Shown: positions 24,546-33,620, counted from the stretch's first letter. The stretch is 64,000 bases of DNA from Nonomuraea spiralis (GCF_014648435.1 NZ_BMRC01000015.1:1-64000), one strand, 5' to 3'. Notes: generated by a model from the letters alone, not told the origin. A program made the numbers and translations.

Positions 24546-25583
24546 TCAGGCGGCGGCGCGGTCGTCGGTGCGGCGGCGGCGCAGGTCGGCTTGCTCGAGT
24601 GCGGGTGGTACGTAGGCGATGTCGAGAGTGCCCGGGTTCACCCCAGGCGGGACCACCTTGTCGATCTGGTCGAGGGTGTCGTCGTCGAGGGTGGTGCCGA
24701 CGCCGGCGAGCAGGTCGCCGAGCTGCGCCATGGTACGGGGGCCGATGATCGCCGAGGTGACCGCGGGATGGCTGATGACGAAGGCCAGGGCCAGATGGGT
24801 GAGCGACAGACCGGCCTGCTCGGCGATCGGGACGAGTTCTTCGACGGCATCGTGGTTGCGCTTGTCGGTCATGTGCTTCGGCACCCAGTGCATGCGGGCG
24901 CTCGAGACTTGTTCGTTGCCGCCCTTGCGGTAGCGGCCGGTGAGCAGACCCGAGGCCAGCGGGCTCCAGACCAGCGTGCCCAGCCCGTAACGCTCGCAGA
25001 CCGGGAGGACGTCGCGCTCGATACCGCGGTTCAGGATCGAGTACGGCGGCTGTTCGGTGCGGAAGCGGGCCAGCCCGCGCCGTTCGGAAGCCCATTGGGC
25101 CTCGACGATCTCCGCGGCCGGCAGGCTGGAATGGCCGATCGCGCGTACCTTGCCCGCCTGCATCAGGTCGGTCAGGGCGGCGAGGGTTTCCTCGATATCG
25201 GTGCCGGGGTCGGGGTGGTGGACCTGGTAGAGGTCGATGTGGTCGACGCCAAGTCGCCGCAGCGAGTTCTCGACCGCGGTGACGATCCAGCGGCGGGAGC
25301 TGCCGCGATGGTTGGGGTCGGCGCCCATGGGGCCGTTGAACTTGGTGGCGAGCACCACGTCGTCGCGTCGGCCACGCAGCGCCTTGCCCACGATCCGTTC
25401 GGTTTCGCCGTCACCGCCGTAGACGTCGGCGGTGTCGATGAAGTTGATGCCGGCGTCGAGGGCCCGGTGGATGATGGCGACGCAGTCGTCGGGGTCGGGG
25501 TTGCCGAACGGGCCGAACATCATGGTGCCGAGGCAGTAGGGACTGACCTTGATGCCGGTGCGGCCCAGGGGGCGAGTGCGCAT
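24546..25583 (-). CDS. Aldo/keto reductase
   Basis: 345 residues. TIM-barrel NADPH-dependent oxidoreductase: RPLGRTGIKVSPYCLGTMMF, the catalytic tetrad as D in FIDTADVYGG with its Tyr, K in VVLATKFNGPMG and H in LYQVHHPDP, then the cofactor-binding SAIIGPRTMAQL. The type is close to YajO/oxidoreductase Tas-like AKRs with broad carbonyl substrates. It follows a VOC-fold gene on the same strand with an 80-base gap, so they are probably cotranscribed. The last residues are Arg-rich and may be unstructured. Confidence 0.9.
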   Translation of the reverse strand: MRTRPLGRTGIKVSPYCLGTMMFGPFGNPDPDDCVAIIHRALDAGINFIDTADVYGGDGETERIVGKALRGRRDDVVLATKFNGPMGADPNHRGSSRRWIVTAVENSLRRLGVDHIDLYQVHHPDPGTDIEETLAALTDLMQAGKVRAIGHSSLPAAEIVEAQWASERRGLARFRTEQPPYSILNRGIERDVLPVCERYGLGTLVWSPLASGLLTGRYRKGGNEQVSSARMHWVPKHMTDKRNHDAVEELVPIAEQAGLSLTHLALAFVISHPAVTSAIIGPRTMAQLGDLLAGVGTTLDDDTLDQIDKVVPPGVNPGTLDIAYVPPALEQADLRRRRTDDRAAA

Positions 25584-25663
25584 GATCTGTTCCTTCCAAA
25601 GGCGAAGGGGTGGTCCGAGGCGGCCTGAGCAGGCCGGCTCGGACCGGATGAGTGCGTTGGTGG

Positions 25664-26125
25664 TCAGCCGGCGTACGGGGCGGCGACGTCGAGGATCCAG
25701 GTGACGCCGAAGCGGTCGGTCAGCATCCCGAAGCCCGGGGCCCACTGCGACGGGCCGTACTTCTCGATGATGTCGGCGCCGTCGGTGAGCTTGTCCCACA
25801 GCACGCCGACTTCCTCGGTGGTTTCGCCGCGGACGGACACGAAGAACCGCTCGCCGGTCAGCGTCATGCCGTGCTCGCGAGTGGTGGCGGCGGGCGCGGC
25901 GGCGGCCGGTGCCTGGCTGGGCACGTCGTAAGCCATGATGCTGAAGCCGTTGTCGGCCGTGACCTGGCCGAAGACGATCTTGTCGGCGTCTGGCAGTTCC
26001 TTCGGCATGCCGAAGTCGCCGTACGCGATGGTGGTGAGGTGGCCGCCGAACACGGTCTGGTAGAACTCCAGCGCTGCGCGAGCGTCGCCGCGGAAGTTCA
26101 GGTGGGTGGTGGTGGAGATGGCCAT
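25664..26125 (-). CDS. VOC-superfamily (PhnB-like) protein
   Basis: 153 residues. PhnB/glyoxalase-like fold with THLNFRGDARAALEFYQTVF and FFVSVRGETTEEVGVLWDKL, GPSQWAPGFGMLTDRFGVTW. The set of conserved Trp, Asp and Phe residues is of the '3-demethylubiquinone-like' VOC group, usually acting in small-molecule metabolism or binding; the metal ligands are not evident. It sits between the DUF1761 protein and the aldo/keto reductase. Confidence 0.85.
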   Translation of the reverse strand: MAISTTTHLNFRGDARAALEFYQTVFGGHLTTIAYGDFGMPKELPDADKIVFGQVTADNGFSIMAYDVPSQAPAAAAPAATTREHGMTLTGERFFVSVRGETTEEVGVLWDKLTDGADIIEKYGPSQWAPGFGMLTDRFGVTWILDVAAPYAG

Positions 26126-26251
26126 GCTGGTGACTCCTTGTTGATTTTCCGGGCACGGTACGCCCGGTATGGGCTGGTAAGTCTCGTTAGAGAGAAGTAG
26201 GGAAGGGGTGTCGGACGGCCGAATCGGCGAGTCCCCAGGGTGCTGCCGGGC

Positions 26252-26665
26252 TCAGACGGCCAGCAGAATGGCGCAGACGATCAGGCTGCCGACGATGTTG
26301 TAGCTGCCGGAGATCGCCGCGTAGAGCAGCGGTCGCGGGAAGTTGGGGTTGATGGCGATGGTGACGGTGTTGGCCGTGAGGTGGCCGAGGCCGACGATGA
26401 GGCCGAACAGCAGTGCATCGCCGTAGGTGTCGATCTTCAACGCAGCTATCAGGATCGCGCTCGTGAGGGTGATGACCAGGCTGGTCAGTGGCGGCCCGGC
26501 GAGAAACAGCGGCGAGGTCGGCGCCTTGGCGCCGACCTCGCGGCCGAGGGAGCGGTTGTACGCCTTGGGGAACAGGCCGGCGAACCAGACGCCGCCGAGC
26601 AGGGTCAAGGCGATGAAGCCGAGCAGGATCCCGAACCAGTTCAGATTGCCCAGAACATCAAACAT
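26252..26665 (-). CDS. DUF1761 family membrane protein
   Basis: 137 residues with four membrane helices; starts FDVLGNLNWFGILLGFIALT and contains GGVWFAGLFPKAYNRSLGRE, typical of DUF1761. Function unknown. It is first in the set with the VOC and aldo/keto reductase genes and faces the WYL regulator. Confidence 0.8.
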   Translation of the reverse strand: MFDVLGNLNWFGILLGFIALTLLGGVWFAGLFPKAYNRSLGREVGAKAPTSPLFLAGPPLTSLVITLTSAILIAALKIDTYGDALLFGLIVGLGHLTANTVTIAINPNFPRPLLYAAISGSYNIVGSLIVCAILLAV

Positions 26666-26787
26666 GGTGCTGACTCCGTCAGTGTTAAAGGGGGGGCCGT
26701 CCGGGTCGCGTGGCTGACCGGCTCGATACGAAGGCTCGCAGGGGTAGGTGACAGGGTGTGGCACCTACTTCGGGCAGAATGAGGTTC

Positions 26788-27783
26788 ATGCAGAAAACTT
26801 CTGCCCGACTGCTGGCTCTGCTGTCGCTGCTGCAGACCCGCCGGGACTGGCCCGGCACGGTGCTGGCCGATCGCCTGGACATCAGCCTGCGCACCGTGCG
26901 CCGCGATGTCGACCGGCTCCGCGAGCTCGGCTACCCCATCGCCGCCGTCAAAGGCCCTGACGGCGGCTACCGGCTCAGCGCCGGCACCGAACTGCCCCCG
27001 CTGCTGTTCGACGACGAACAGGCCGTCGCCCTCACCATCGCCTTGCAGATCGTCGCCACCAACCCCGGCAACGGCCTCGCCGAACCCGCCGAGCGGGCAC
27101 TGAACACCATCCGGCAGATCATGCCCTCCCGACTCCGGCACCGCATCGACGCGCTGCGCGTCACCGCCGTTGAACGACCTGTCACCCTGCCGGCCGCCCC
27201 GGTCGACGGCGACGTGCTCCTGACCATCAGCGCCGCCGTCCACGCCCGCGAGATCTTGCGCTTCGACTACGGCGCCGAGGTCACGGCCCAACCCCCGCGC
27301 CGCGTCGAACCCCACCACGTCATCACCTGGGACGGACGCTGGTACCTCATCGCCTGGGACCTTGACCGCGACGACTGGCGCACCTTCCGCGCCGACCGGA
27401 TCACCCCGCGCACCCCCAACGGGCCCCGGTTCACTCCACGCGTACTGCCCGGAGGAGACGCCGCCACCTTCGTCACCAGCACGTTCCGCGGCTCTGGCGA
27501 CGCCTCGGGCAACTGGCCCTGCCAAGGCACAGTGATCCTCGACCTGCCCGCCGCCACCGTGGCCCTCTACACCCGCGAGGGACTCGTCGAGGAGATCGGC
27601 CCCTACCGCTGCCGGCTCACCCTCGGGTCCTGGTCCTGGCCCAGCCTCGCCGCCGCCATCGCCCGCTTCGACGCCGACATCGAAGTCATCGGCCCCGACG
27701 AACTCACCGACGCCTTCGAACACCTCGCCCGCCGATTCACCAGAACCGCAACCGGCCACGGCATCGCATCACCGACATTGTGA
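26788..27783 (+). CDS. HTH/WYL-domain transcriptional regulator
   Basis: 331 residues from the ATG at 26788 (an ATG at 26779 is possible). N-terminal HTH_11: KTSARLLALLSLLQTRRDWP, ADRLDISLRTVRRDVDRLRE. Then a WYL domain near residues 140-230 (YGAEVTAQPPRRVEPHHVIT, WYLIAWDLDRDDWRTFRADR) and a C-terminal WCX part. Related YafY-like proteins sense ligands through WYL. It is divergent from the DUF1761-VOC-AKR genes across 122 bases and is their likely regulator. Confidence 0.9.
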   Translation: MQKTSARLLALLSLLQTRRDWPGTVLADRLDISLRTVRRDVDRLRELGYPIAAVKGPDGGYRLSAGTELPPLLFDDEQAVALTIALQIVATNPGNGLAEPAERALNTIRQIMPSRLRHRIDALRVTAVERPVTLPAAPVDGDVLLTISAAVHAREILRFDYGAEVTAQPPRRVEPHHVITWDGRWYLIAWDLDRDDWRTFRADRITPRTPNGPRFTPRVLPGGDAATFVTSTFRGSGDASGNWPCQGTVILDLPAATVALYTREGLVEEIGPYRCRLTLGSWSWPSLAAAIARFDADIEVIGPDELTDAFEHLARRFTRTATGHGIASPTL

Positions 27784-27789
27784 GTTGCC

Positions 27790-28326
27790 ATGCCTACGAA
27801 AGACGCAGTGGTTGAACAGAGCAGTGAACTCGTCGGCACCATGCGGGATCGGTCAAGCGCAAGCGGCCGGGTAGTCGCACACTGCGCCTCCACGCGCGGC
27901 GCCCTCCACCGCGACCAGTTGGCACTGCGCATCCACGACTGCGCGTTCTCCGCGATGGACCTCACCGCCCACCACCCGCGCACCGGCGAACTGCTGTCCA
28001 CCGTGAAGTTCATGGTGCAGACCCTCGCCGCCGCCGGCGAACTCCAGCGCGACCTCCAGAGACGCCCGGGGTGGCCGCGCCCTGATGACGGCGGGCTCGA
28101 TGCTCGGCACGCCGGCCTGGTCGCAGGTGCGCACCGCGGCCCAGTTGTACGTGGTGTTCGCCCTCATCGGCGTCGCGTCGGCGATGGTGCTGTACGAGTA
28201 GGAAGACCGCTGGTTCAGTCGCCTTGGGCTCCACGGATGGGACGTCCCCACAGGGCCATTCAGCCATCGCCCGAAACGGTGCGTATGGCCAGCTCCGCCC
28301 TGCGGCCAGGCCATGTCATCGGCTGA
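27790..28326 (+). pseudogene. Hypothetical helical protein running into an MFS fragment
   Basis: An ATG 6 bases after the WYL gene opens a frame coding a helical segment (SSELVGTMRDRSSASGRVVA, LRIHDCAFSAMDLTAHHPRT, LLSTVKFMVQTLAAAGELQ) to about 28075. The family is not recognised. Beyond that, another frame (28082-28201) encodes TAGSMLGTPAWSQVRTAAQL and YVVFALIGVASAMVLYE, two helices of an MFS transporter ended by TAG. So the native C-terminus has been replaced by a piece of a transporter gene. Confidence 0.45.
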
Positions 28327-28335
28327 TCGGAACGG

Positions 28336-28830
28336 TCATGGCATGCAGGTACGGGTGCCGGTCGAGCCGTCGACCCGATGGATCTTGACCCGGACGGAGC
28401 CCAGGGCGGTGCGCGTCGTCGTGCTGACGGTGTCGGCCACCGTGCACACCAGTTGCCGTTCGGCGGTACGGTCGATGCCCCAGCCGAAGGACAGCCGGAC
28501 GTCCACCGGCCCGCGCGGGCCGATGCGGACGAGCGGGAGCGGAGCGCCCGGTGGGACGAAGCTGACCAGGCCGCGCGCGCGTTCGGCGGCGTCCGGGCCC
28601 TGCACCAGCGCTTCGAGCGCGGCGTGCAACGCGTCGGTGCCCCGGTAGAGGCGCGACACCCGTTCCAGCCCGAGCGCGGAGGAGAAGTACACGTGCACGG
28701 TGGCAGACCGGCTGGTCACGCCCTCCAGCGCGGTGGCCGCGGGACCGGCGGGCACCGGACCGGTGTCGGTGATCGCGCAGGCCGCCGTCAGCGCCACTGC
28801 CAGCAGAACCGGTGCCAGGCGGCGGCTCAC
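28336..28830 (-). CDS. GerMN-like lipoprotein, LpqB-like partner of the kinase
   Basis: 164 residues with a lipoprotein signal (LLAVALTAACAITD; lipobox Cys at about 18). The body has the pattern of GerMN domains: VHVYFSSALGLERVSRLYRG, ALHAALEALVQGPDAAERAR, VRIGPRGPVDVRLSFG, QLVCTVADTVSTT. Such domains occur in the sporulation protein GerM and the LpqB lipoprotein that binds the MtrB sensor kinase. The start overlaps the kinase stop by four bases. Inference: it is an extracytoplasmic modulator of this kinase. It is far shorter than LpqB (no beta-propeller). Confidence 0.75.
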   Translation of the reverse strand: MSRRLAPVLLAVALTAACAITDTGPVPAGPAATALEGVTSRSATVHVYFSSALGLERVSRLYRGTDALHAALEALVQGPDAAERARGLVSFVPPGAPLPLVRIGPRGPVDVRLSFGWGIDRTAERQLVCTVADTVSTTTRTALGSVRVKIHRVDGSTGTRTCMP

Positions 28831-30269
28831 GGCCGGTTCCAGGGCAGGGTGAGGGTGAAGACCGCACCGCCGTCCGGGGCGTTGGCGGCGCTCAGCGTGC
28901 CGCCGTGCAGGCGGGCGTTCTCGTAGGCGATGGCCAGGCCGAGACCGCTGCCCTCGCTGCGGGTACGGGCCGCTTCGCCCTTGGCGAACCGGTCGAAGAC
29001 GTAGGGCAGCAGGTCGGCGGCGATGCCCGGTCCGTCGTCGGTCACGGTGAGGGCGACGCCGCCGGGGACCGCCCGGGCCCGCAGCCGTACCGTGGCCGCG
29101 GGTCCGCCGTGGCGCAGCGCGTTGCCGACGAGGTTGGCCAGGATCACGTCCATGCGGCGGGGGTCGAGCCGCACGCGCAGCCCCTCCGGGACGTCCACGG
29201 GGACGCGGTCCTGCCAGTGCCGCAGCGCGAGCGTCTTGCGCACCAGCTGCGCCAGGTCGACCTCGTCGAGGGTGAGGACGGCGGCCCCGGCGTCGAACCG
29301 CGACACCTCCATCAGGTCGTCCACGAGCCGGGCGAGCCTGCGCGTCTCGTCGGCGACCAGGCCCACGGCCTCGGCGGTCTCGGGCGGCATCCGGCCCGCC
29401 GCGACGTCCTCGTCCAGCAGGCCGGTCACGGCGGTCATCGCGGCCAGCGGCGTGCGCAGCTCGTGCGAGACGTCGGCGGCGAACCGGCGGGCACGGGCCT
29501 CCATGTCGCGCAGGACGGCGGTGTCGCGTTGCAGGGTCGCGGCCATGGTGTTGAAGGTGCGGCCGAGGTCGGCCAGTTCGTCGTCGCCGGTGACGGTGAT
29601 CCGGGTGTCCAGTTCGCCCGCCGCCATGCTCTCGGTGGCGGAGCGCAGCCGCCGCACCGGGCGCAGCACGCTGCCCGCCGCCAGCAGCGCGGGCAGGATC
29701 GCGGCCAGGACGACCGGCAGCGCTCCGGCGCGCGCGGCGGTGACCAGCGAGTCCACGTCACGTTGCTGGGCGGCCAGCGAGAAGGAGGCGAACACCACCA
29801 GCGGCGGCCGGGCCGCGGGCCGCGTGGCGTCCCGTACCGGAACGGCGATCGCCAGCCAGGGCCGGCCGTCCCGCTGGAAGCGCTGGACCAGGGACGTCGT
29901 CGCCGCGGCCGCCGCGCCTTTCAACTGCGCGGGCAGCGCGGGAGCGGCCGATGCGGCGACGACCAGCGGCCCGTCCTGGAACGATGCGGCGGTGCGCCAG
30001 TCGCGTGAGCCGCCCGCGCGGTCCAGCTGGAGGGTCAGGGCGCGCAGGTCGGCAGGGGCCGGATCGGAGGGCAGGTCCGGTGCCAGCGAGTCGATCTGCG
30101 TGCGCAGGTCGTGCACCGCGCTGCTCTGGACGCGTTCCAGGATCGCCGAGCGGGCCTGGTGGAAGGTCAGCGCGGCGGTGGTGAGCGCGCCGAACGCGGT
30201 GACCAGCACGAACCCCACCACCAGGCGGGTACGCAGCCCACGCGGCACTCTCACCCGTGGCACCCTCAC
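28827..30269 (-). CDS. Two-component sensor histidine kinase
   Basis: 480 residues. TM1 at about 11-33, an extracytoplasmic sensor of about 140 residues, TM2 near 170-190, then HAMP (SVLRPVRRLRSATESMAAGE), HisKA with the phospho-acceptor His269 in ADVSHELRTPLAAMTAVTGL, and a HATPase with NLVGNALRHGG, DDGPGIAADLLPYVFDRFAK and GSGLGLAIAY. It overlaps the regulator stop by four bases and is followed by a coupled GerMN-like lipoprotein: the mtrA-mtrB-lpqB order. Confidence 0.93.
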   Translation of the reverse strand: MRVPRVRVPRGLRTRLVVGFVLVTAFGALTTAALTFHQARSAILERVQSSAVHDLRTQIDSLAPDLPSDPAPADLRALTLQLDRAGGSRDWRTAASFQDGPLVVAASAAPALPAQLKGAAAAATTSLVQRFQRDGRPWLAIAVPVRDATRPAARPPLVVFASFSLAAQQRDVDSLVTAARAGALPVVLAAILPALLAAGSVLRPVRRLRSATESMAAGELDTRITVTGDDELADLGRTFNTMAATLQRDTAVLRDMEARARRFAADVSHELRTPLAAMTAVTGLLDEDVAAGRMPPETAEAVGLVADETRRLARLVDDLMEVSRFDAGAAVLTLDEVDLAQLVRKTLALRHWQDRVPVDVPEGLRVRLDPRRMDVILANLVGNALRHGGPAATVRLRARAVPGGVALTVTDDGPGIAADLLPYVFDRFAKGEAARTRSEGSGLGLAIAYENARLHGGTLSAANAPDGGAVFTLTLPWNRP

Positions 30270-30955
30270 AGCGGTCCGAACCGGTAGCCGAAGCCGCGTA
30301 CGGTCTGAACGTAGCGGGGACTGCGCGGATCGTCCTCGATCTTGGCCCGCAGCCGCATCACCCCGGCGTCGACCAGCCGGTAGTCACCGTGGAAGGTGTG
30401 CTCCCACACCTGCTCCAGGAGCTGCTGACGGCTGTAGGTGCGTTCGGGGGAGGCCGACAGGAACAGCAGCAGCTTGCGTTCCGAGGGCGCGAGGGCGACC
30501 TCCGTGCCGTGCTTGAGCACGCGCAGCGCCGTCCGGTCGATCTCCAGGTCGCCGAAGAAGGCGCGGTCGTCGGCGGCCTCCGGCTGCGCGAGCGCGACGC
30601 GGCGCAGCACCGCGCGCATCCGGGCCTCGATGACCTCGGCGCTGGCCGGCTTGACGACGTAGTCGTCGGCGCCCGACTCCAGGCCCACCACGACGTCCAC
30701 GTCGTCGCCGCGCGCCGACAGGATCACGATCGGGAGGACCTGGCTGAACGCGCGGATCCGGCGGCAGACCTCCAGCCCGCTCATGCCCGGCAACATCAGG
30801 TCCAGCAGCACCAGGTCGGGAAGCGACGCCGAGACCTCCGCCAGCCCCTGCTCACCGGTGCCGACCGCCACGGTCTCGTGCCCGCGCCTGCGCAGCCCCA
30901 GCGAGACGCCCCGGCGTACGGCCTCGTCGTCCTCGATCAACAGAACCCGCGTCAT
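30266..30955 (-). CDS. OmpR-family response regulator
   Basis: 229 residues from the ATG at 30955, with GGAGGGATC upstream. Receiver domain with acidic pair in LLIEDDEAV, phospho-acceptor Asp52 (VLLDLMLPG), Ser/Thr switch (VILSARGDD) and Lys (VVKPAS); then an OmpR winged helix (LAPSERKLLLFLSASPERTY, YVQTVRGFGYRFGPL). Cognate to the kinase encoded immediately downstream. It starts 23 bases after the GerMN-like lipoprotein stop. Confidence 0.93.
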   Translation of the reverse strand: MTRVLLIEDDEAVRRGVSLGLRRRGHETVAVGTGEQGLAEVSASLPDLVLLDLMLPGMSGLEVCRRIRAFSQVLPIVILSARGDDVDVVVGLESGADDYVVKPASAEVIEARMRAVLRRVALAQPEAADDRAFFGDLEIDRTALRVLKHGTEVALAPSERKLLLFLSASPERTYSRQQLLEQVWEHTFHGDYRLVDAGVMRLRAKIEDDPRSPRYVQTVRGFGYRFGPL

Positions 30956-30978
30956 GATCCCTCCATCGAGCGTCCCGG

Positions 30979-31563
30979 TCACCGGGACGGGGTGGTGACG
31001 TCGAGCGGAACGGCCGAGCCGGTCTCGTCACAGGTGACCGGCCAGGCCGGGCCCGCGATCCCCGACTCGAAGACCCGCACGACCACGTCGGCCTGCGCGC
31101 GTCCGCCCGGCACGCCGGGCGCCGCGGCGGCGGTGCACACCAGCTGGCTCACCGCCGTGTGGTCGAGCTCGGACACCACCCACGGCAGGTACAGGTCCAC
31201 CGCGCCGCGCACGGCCCGCGCCCGGACCTGCCGCGACCCGCCCGGAAGGGCGGTGGTCAGGCCGCGCGCCCGTTCGGCGGCGGTGGGCCCGGCCAGCAGC
31301 GCGTCCAGCGCCTGCTGCGGCCCGGCGCCGGGCCTGGCCGGACGGGCGGCCGGCCAGGAGCCGTACGGCGTGCGGAAGTACACCCGCAGCTGACGTGACC
31401 GGTCGGTGGTCAGGCCGCCGGTGGCGGGCGCACCGGCCGCCATCGGCCCGGTCGCCCTCACCTCGGTCCCGCAGGCCGCGACCGCCAGGACGGCGGCCAG
31501 CAGCGCGACCAGCCGGATCAGCTGCGTGCCTCCCACTCTCCTCCTGCCCGCGCGTGTCGTCAT
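30979..31563 (-). CDS. GerMN-like lipoprotein upstream of the response regulator
   Basis: 194 residues. Lipobox in LLAAVLAVAACGTEV, then a GerMN-type core: RQLRVYFRTPYGSWPA, PQQALDALLAGPTAAERARG, ARAVRGAVDLYLPWVVSELD, AVSQLVCTAAAAP. A paralogue of the lipoprotein at 28336 with the same (A/T)AAERARGL motif. The ATG overlaps the acyltransferase stop by four bases, so the signalling genes and acyltransferase are coupled. Likely located at the outer face of the membrane. Confidence 0.75.
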   Translation of the reverse strand: MTTRAGRRRVGGTQLIRLVALLAAVLAVAACGTEVRATGPMAAGAPATGGLTTDRSRQLRVYFRTPYGSWPAARPARPGAGPQQALDALLAGPTAAERARGLTTALPGGSRQVRARAVRGAVDLYLPWVVSELDHTAVSQLVCTAAAAPGVPGGRAQADVVVRVFESGIAGPAWPVTCDETGSAVPLDVTTPSR

Positions 31564-32777
31564 GGTGAGCCCAGCCGGCTCACGTCGACGGTGCCCGTTC
31601 CCGGATTCGGCTGAGGAATCGCCGCCCATGTGCCCACGGCCACGGTGATCGCGACGGCCAGCGCGGCCAGCCCCGGGCGGCCGGTCGCCCATCGGGCCCG
31701 CGACCGTACCGGGTCCTCCACCAGCAGCTTCGACAGTATCGCAGCCAGCAGCGACAGCCCGATCGCCAGAGCGTCGCGCCCCCAGCCCCCCACCCCGAGC
31801 ACCTCCTGGGGCAGCAGCAGAAATATCGGCCAATGCCACAGGTACAGGCTGTAGGAGACCTCGCCCAGCCGGCGCGGCAGGACGCCGCCGACGGCCCGCC
31901 CCACGAGCCCGCCGGGCACGGCGGCCAGCAGCGCGATCAGCACGGCAGAGGCCAGCGAATGCGCGAACATCCCGCCCTGGAACAGGCCGGGGGCCTTCTC
32001 GCCCGCGGTCAGCGTCCAGGAGAGCACCAGGACGCCCAGCAGGACCGCGCACAGCGCGTCCGCTGCCGCCCTGGGCACGCGTCCGGCCAGGTCCCGTGCG
32101 GGTGCGGTCGCCGCGACCGCGCCCAGCAGCAGCGAGAACGCACGCGTGTCGGTGCCCTCGTAGGCGCGGGTGGTGTCCACGGCGTCGCCGTACCTGACCA
32201 TCAGGAAGAGCGAGATCAGCGCCCCGACCGCTGCGACGGCGGCGACCCGCCGATGGCCGCCGGCGCCCCCGCGCCCCACGGCCAGTACGACCAGCGGCCA
32301 GAGTAGGTAGAACTGCCACTCGACGCCGATGCTCCACAGGTGCGCGAACAGGCGGGTGCCGGCGGCGTTCCAGTAGCCGATCTGCTCGGCGATGTAGTGC
32401 CAGTTGGCGGCCTGGGCCGCCGCCCACGGCGCGTCCTGCAACGCCGCCCGCAGCATCGAGGGCGTGGCGAACACCCAGGCCAGCAGCAGCGTCGCCACAC
32501 CCATGAAGGCGAGGGCGGGCAGCAGCCGCCGCGCCCGCCGAGCCCAGAAACCGGGCAGGTCCAGGCGGCCGCTCCGGTCGAGCTCGGCCAGCAGCAGCCC
32601 GGTGATCAGGAAGCCGGACAGCACGAAGAACAGGTCCACACCGAGGAACCCGCCGGACAGGTACCCGGCGTGGAACAGGAGTACTGCCGCGACGGCCAGG
32701 CCGCGCAGCCCGTCCAGCGGCCCGATGTGCGCACGCCCCGGGCTCTGCCGCCGATGGGCCCCGGCGAAGGAAAGCAT
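31560..32777 (-). CDS. OafA/YrhL-type membrane acyltransferase
   Basis: 405 residues with about ten helices. Acyltransferase-3 family: PLDGLRGLAVAAVLLFHAGY (catalytic His), FLGVDLFFVLSGFLITGLLL, RRARRLLPALAFMG, LFAHLWSIGVEWQFYLLWPL. Members transfer acetyl or other acyl groups to surface glycans or exported small molecules. It lacks a fused SGNH domain, but a separate SGNH lipoprotein gene lies 27 bases upstream, so together they may form a split OafA-type system. Confidence 0.9.
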   Translation of the reverse strand: MLSFAGAHRRQSPGRAHIGPLDGLRGLAVAAVLLFHAGYLSGGFLGVDLFFVLSGFLITGLLLAELDRSGRLDLPGFWARRARRLLPALAFMGVATLLLAWVFATPSMLRAALQDAPWAAAQAANWHYIAEQIGYWNAAGTRLFAHLWSIGVEWQFYLLWPLVVLAVGRGGAGGHRRVAAVAAVGALISLFLMVRYGDAVDTTRAYEGTDTRAFSLLLGAVAATAPARDLAGRVPRAAADALCAVLLGVLVLSWTLTAGEKAPGLFQGGMFAHSLASAVLIALLAAVPGGLVGRAVGGVLPRRLGEVSYSLYLWHWPIFLLLPQEVLGVGGWGRDALAIGLSLLAAILSKLLVEDPVRSRARWATGRPGLAALAVAITVAVGTWAAIPQPNPGTGTVDVSRLGSP

Positions 32778-32804
32778 GTCAACGACTCCCGTCCGGGTTG
32801 AGGA

Positions 32805-33620
32805 TCAGGCGCAGCCCAGCTTGGAGAAGCGCTCGTCGCCGACCCACGAGCCGTTGGCCCACACCTCGGGCGCGGCCGGGGTGAAGCCGAGCTGCTCGCC
32901 CAGCTTGCCGGTGAACCATTTGGCGAAAGCGGCCGAGCCCTGCTGGCAGGAGTGGATGCCGTCCTTGGAGCGCTGCGCCTTGGACGCCGACGCGTCGGCG
33001 CCCCACAGCTCGGACGCGTCCAGGAACTGCGCTTTGCCGTCCTGGACGGCCTGCCGTGCGGTCTCGGGCGCGCTCCTGATCGCCGAGGCGTACTGCTTGT
33101 AGAAGTCGTCCAGCTTGAACGGCGGCGCCGAGACGATCACCAGCTCCCCGCCCGCCTTCTGGACGGTGGCCGCGAGTTTCCGGTAGGCGGCGAGTTGCTG
33201 CTGCCGGGTTCCCCAGTCGTAGGTGGTGATCTGGTAGGCGACGACGTCGGGCTTGAACTCGGCAAGGTTCTTGCCCAGTTGCTGCCAGGTGTCCTTGGCG
33301 CCCATCTTCGTCACCGGGTGCTCACCGGCGACGACGTTGCCGCCACCGCTGGAGGTGGCGTTCTTGAACTCCACGCCGCTGGCCTTCAACGCCGCGCCCA
33401 GCGCAGGGGCTTCGGCTCCGGCGATGGAGTCACCGAGCCACAGAACCTTCTTCCCGGTCGATTCGGACTTGCCGGAGGTCGCCGCCGTGGTCTTGGCATC
33501 GTTGCCGCCGCCGGAACCCTCGCCGCAGGCGGCGAGGGCAGCGCTCAGGCTCACCGCGGTCAGGGCCAGCGCGGCTCTCTTGATCGTACGGCGTCGCGTG
33601 GGAAGGCTGTTGTTGTGCAT
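32805..33620 (-). CDS. SGNH-hydrolase lipoprotein
   Basis: 271 residues from ATG 33620 (SD-like GGTGAAG upstream). Lipoprotein signal with LSAALAACGEG. SGNH block I VLWLGDSIAGAE (Ser), a Gly block near SSGGGNVV, VVAYQITTYDWGT (Asn/Gln replaced block III) and block V SKDGIHSC with the Asp-His pair. An extracytoplasmic esterase or acyltransferase, most likely partner of the following OafA-type protein. It is first in the six-gene operon. Confidence 0.85.
   Translation of the reverse strand: MHNNSLPTRRRTIKRAALALTAVSLSAALAACGEGSGGGNDAKTTAATSGKSESTGKKVLWLGDSIAGAEAPALGAALKASGVEFKNATSSGGGNVVAGEHPVTKMGAKDTWQQLGKNLAEFKPDVVAYQITTYDWGTRQQQLAAYRKLAATVQKAGGELVIVSAPPFKLDDFYKQYASAIRSAPETARQAVQDGKAQFLDASELWGADASASKAQRSKDGIHSCQQGSAAFAKWFTGKLGEQLGFTPAAPEVWANGSWVGDERFSKLGCA

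Noticed and set aside
24546..26156. Apparent fusion of VOC-region sequence with an aldo/keto reductase in one long frame
   Set aside because: The part upstream of 25583 is out of the VOC reading frame and is low-complexity Arg-rich; the VOC gene has its own frame, start and stop.
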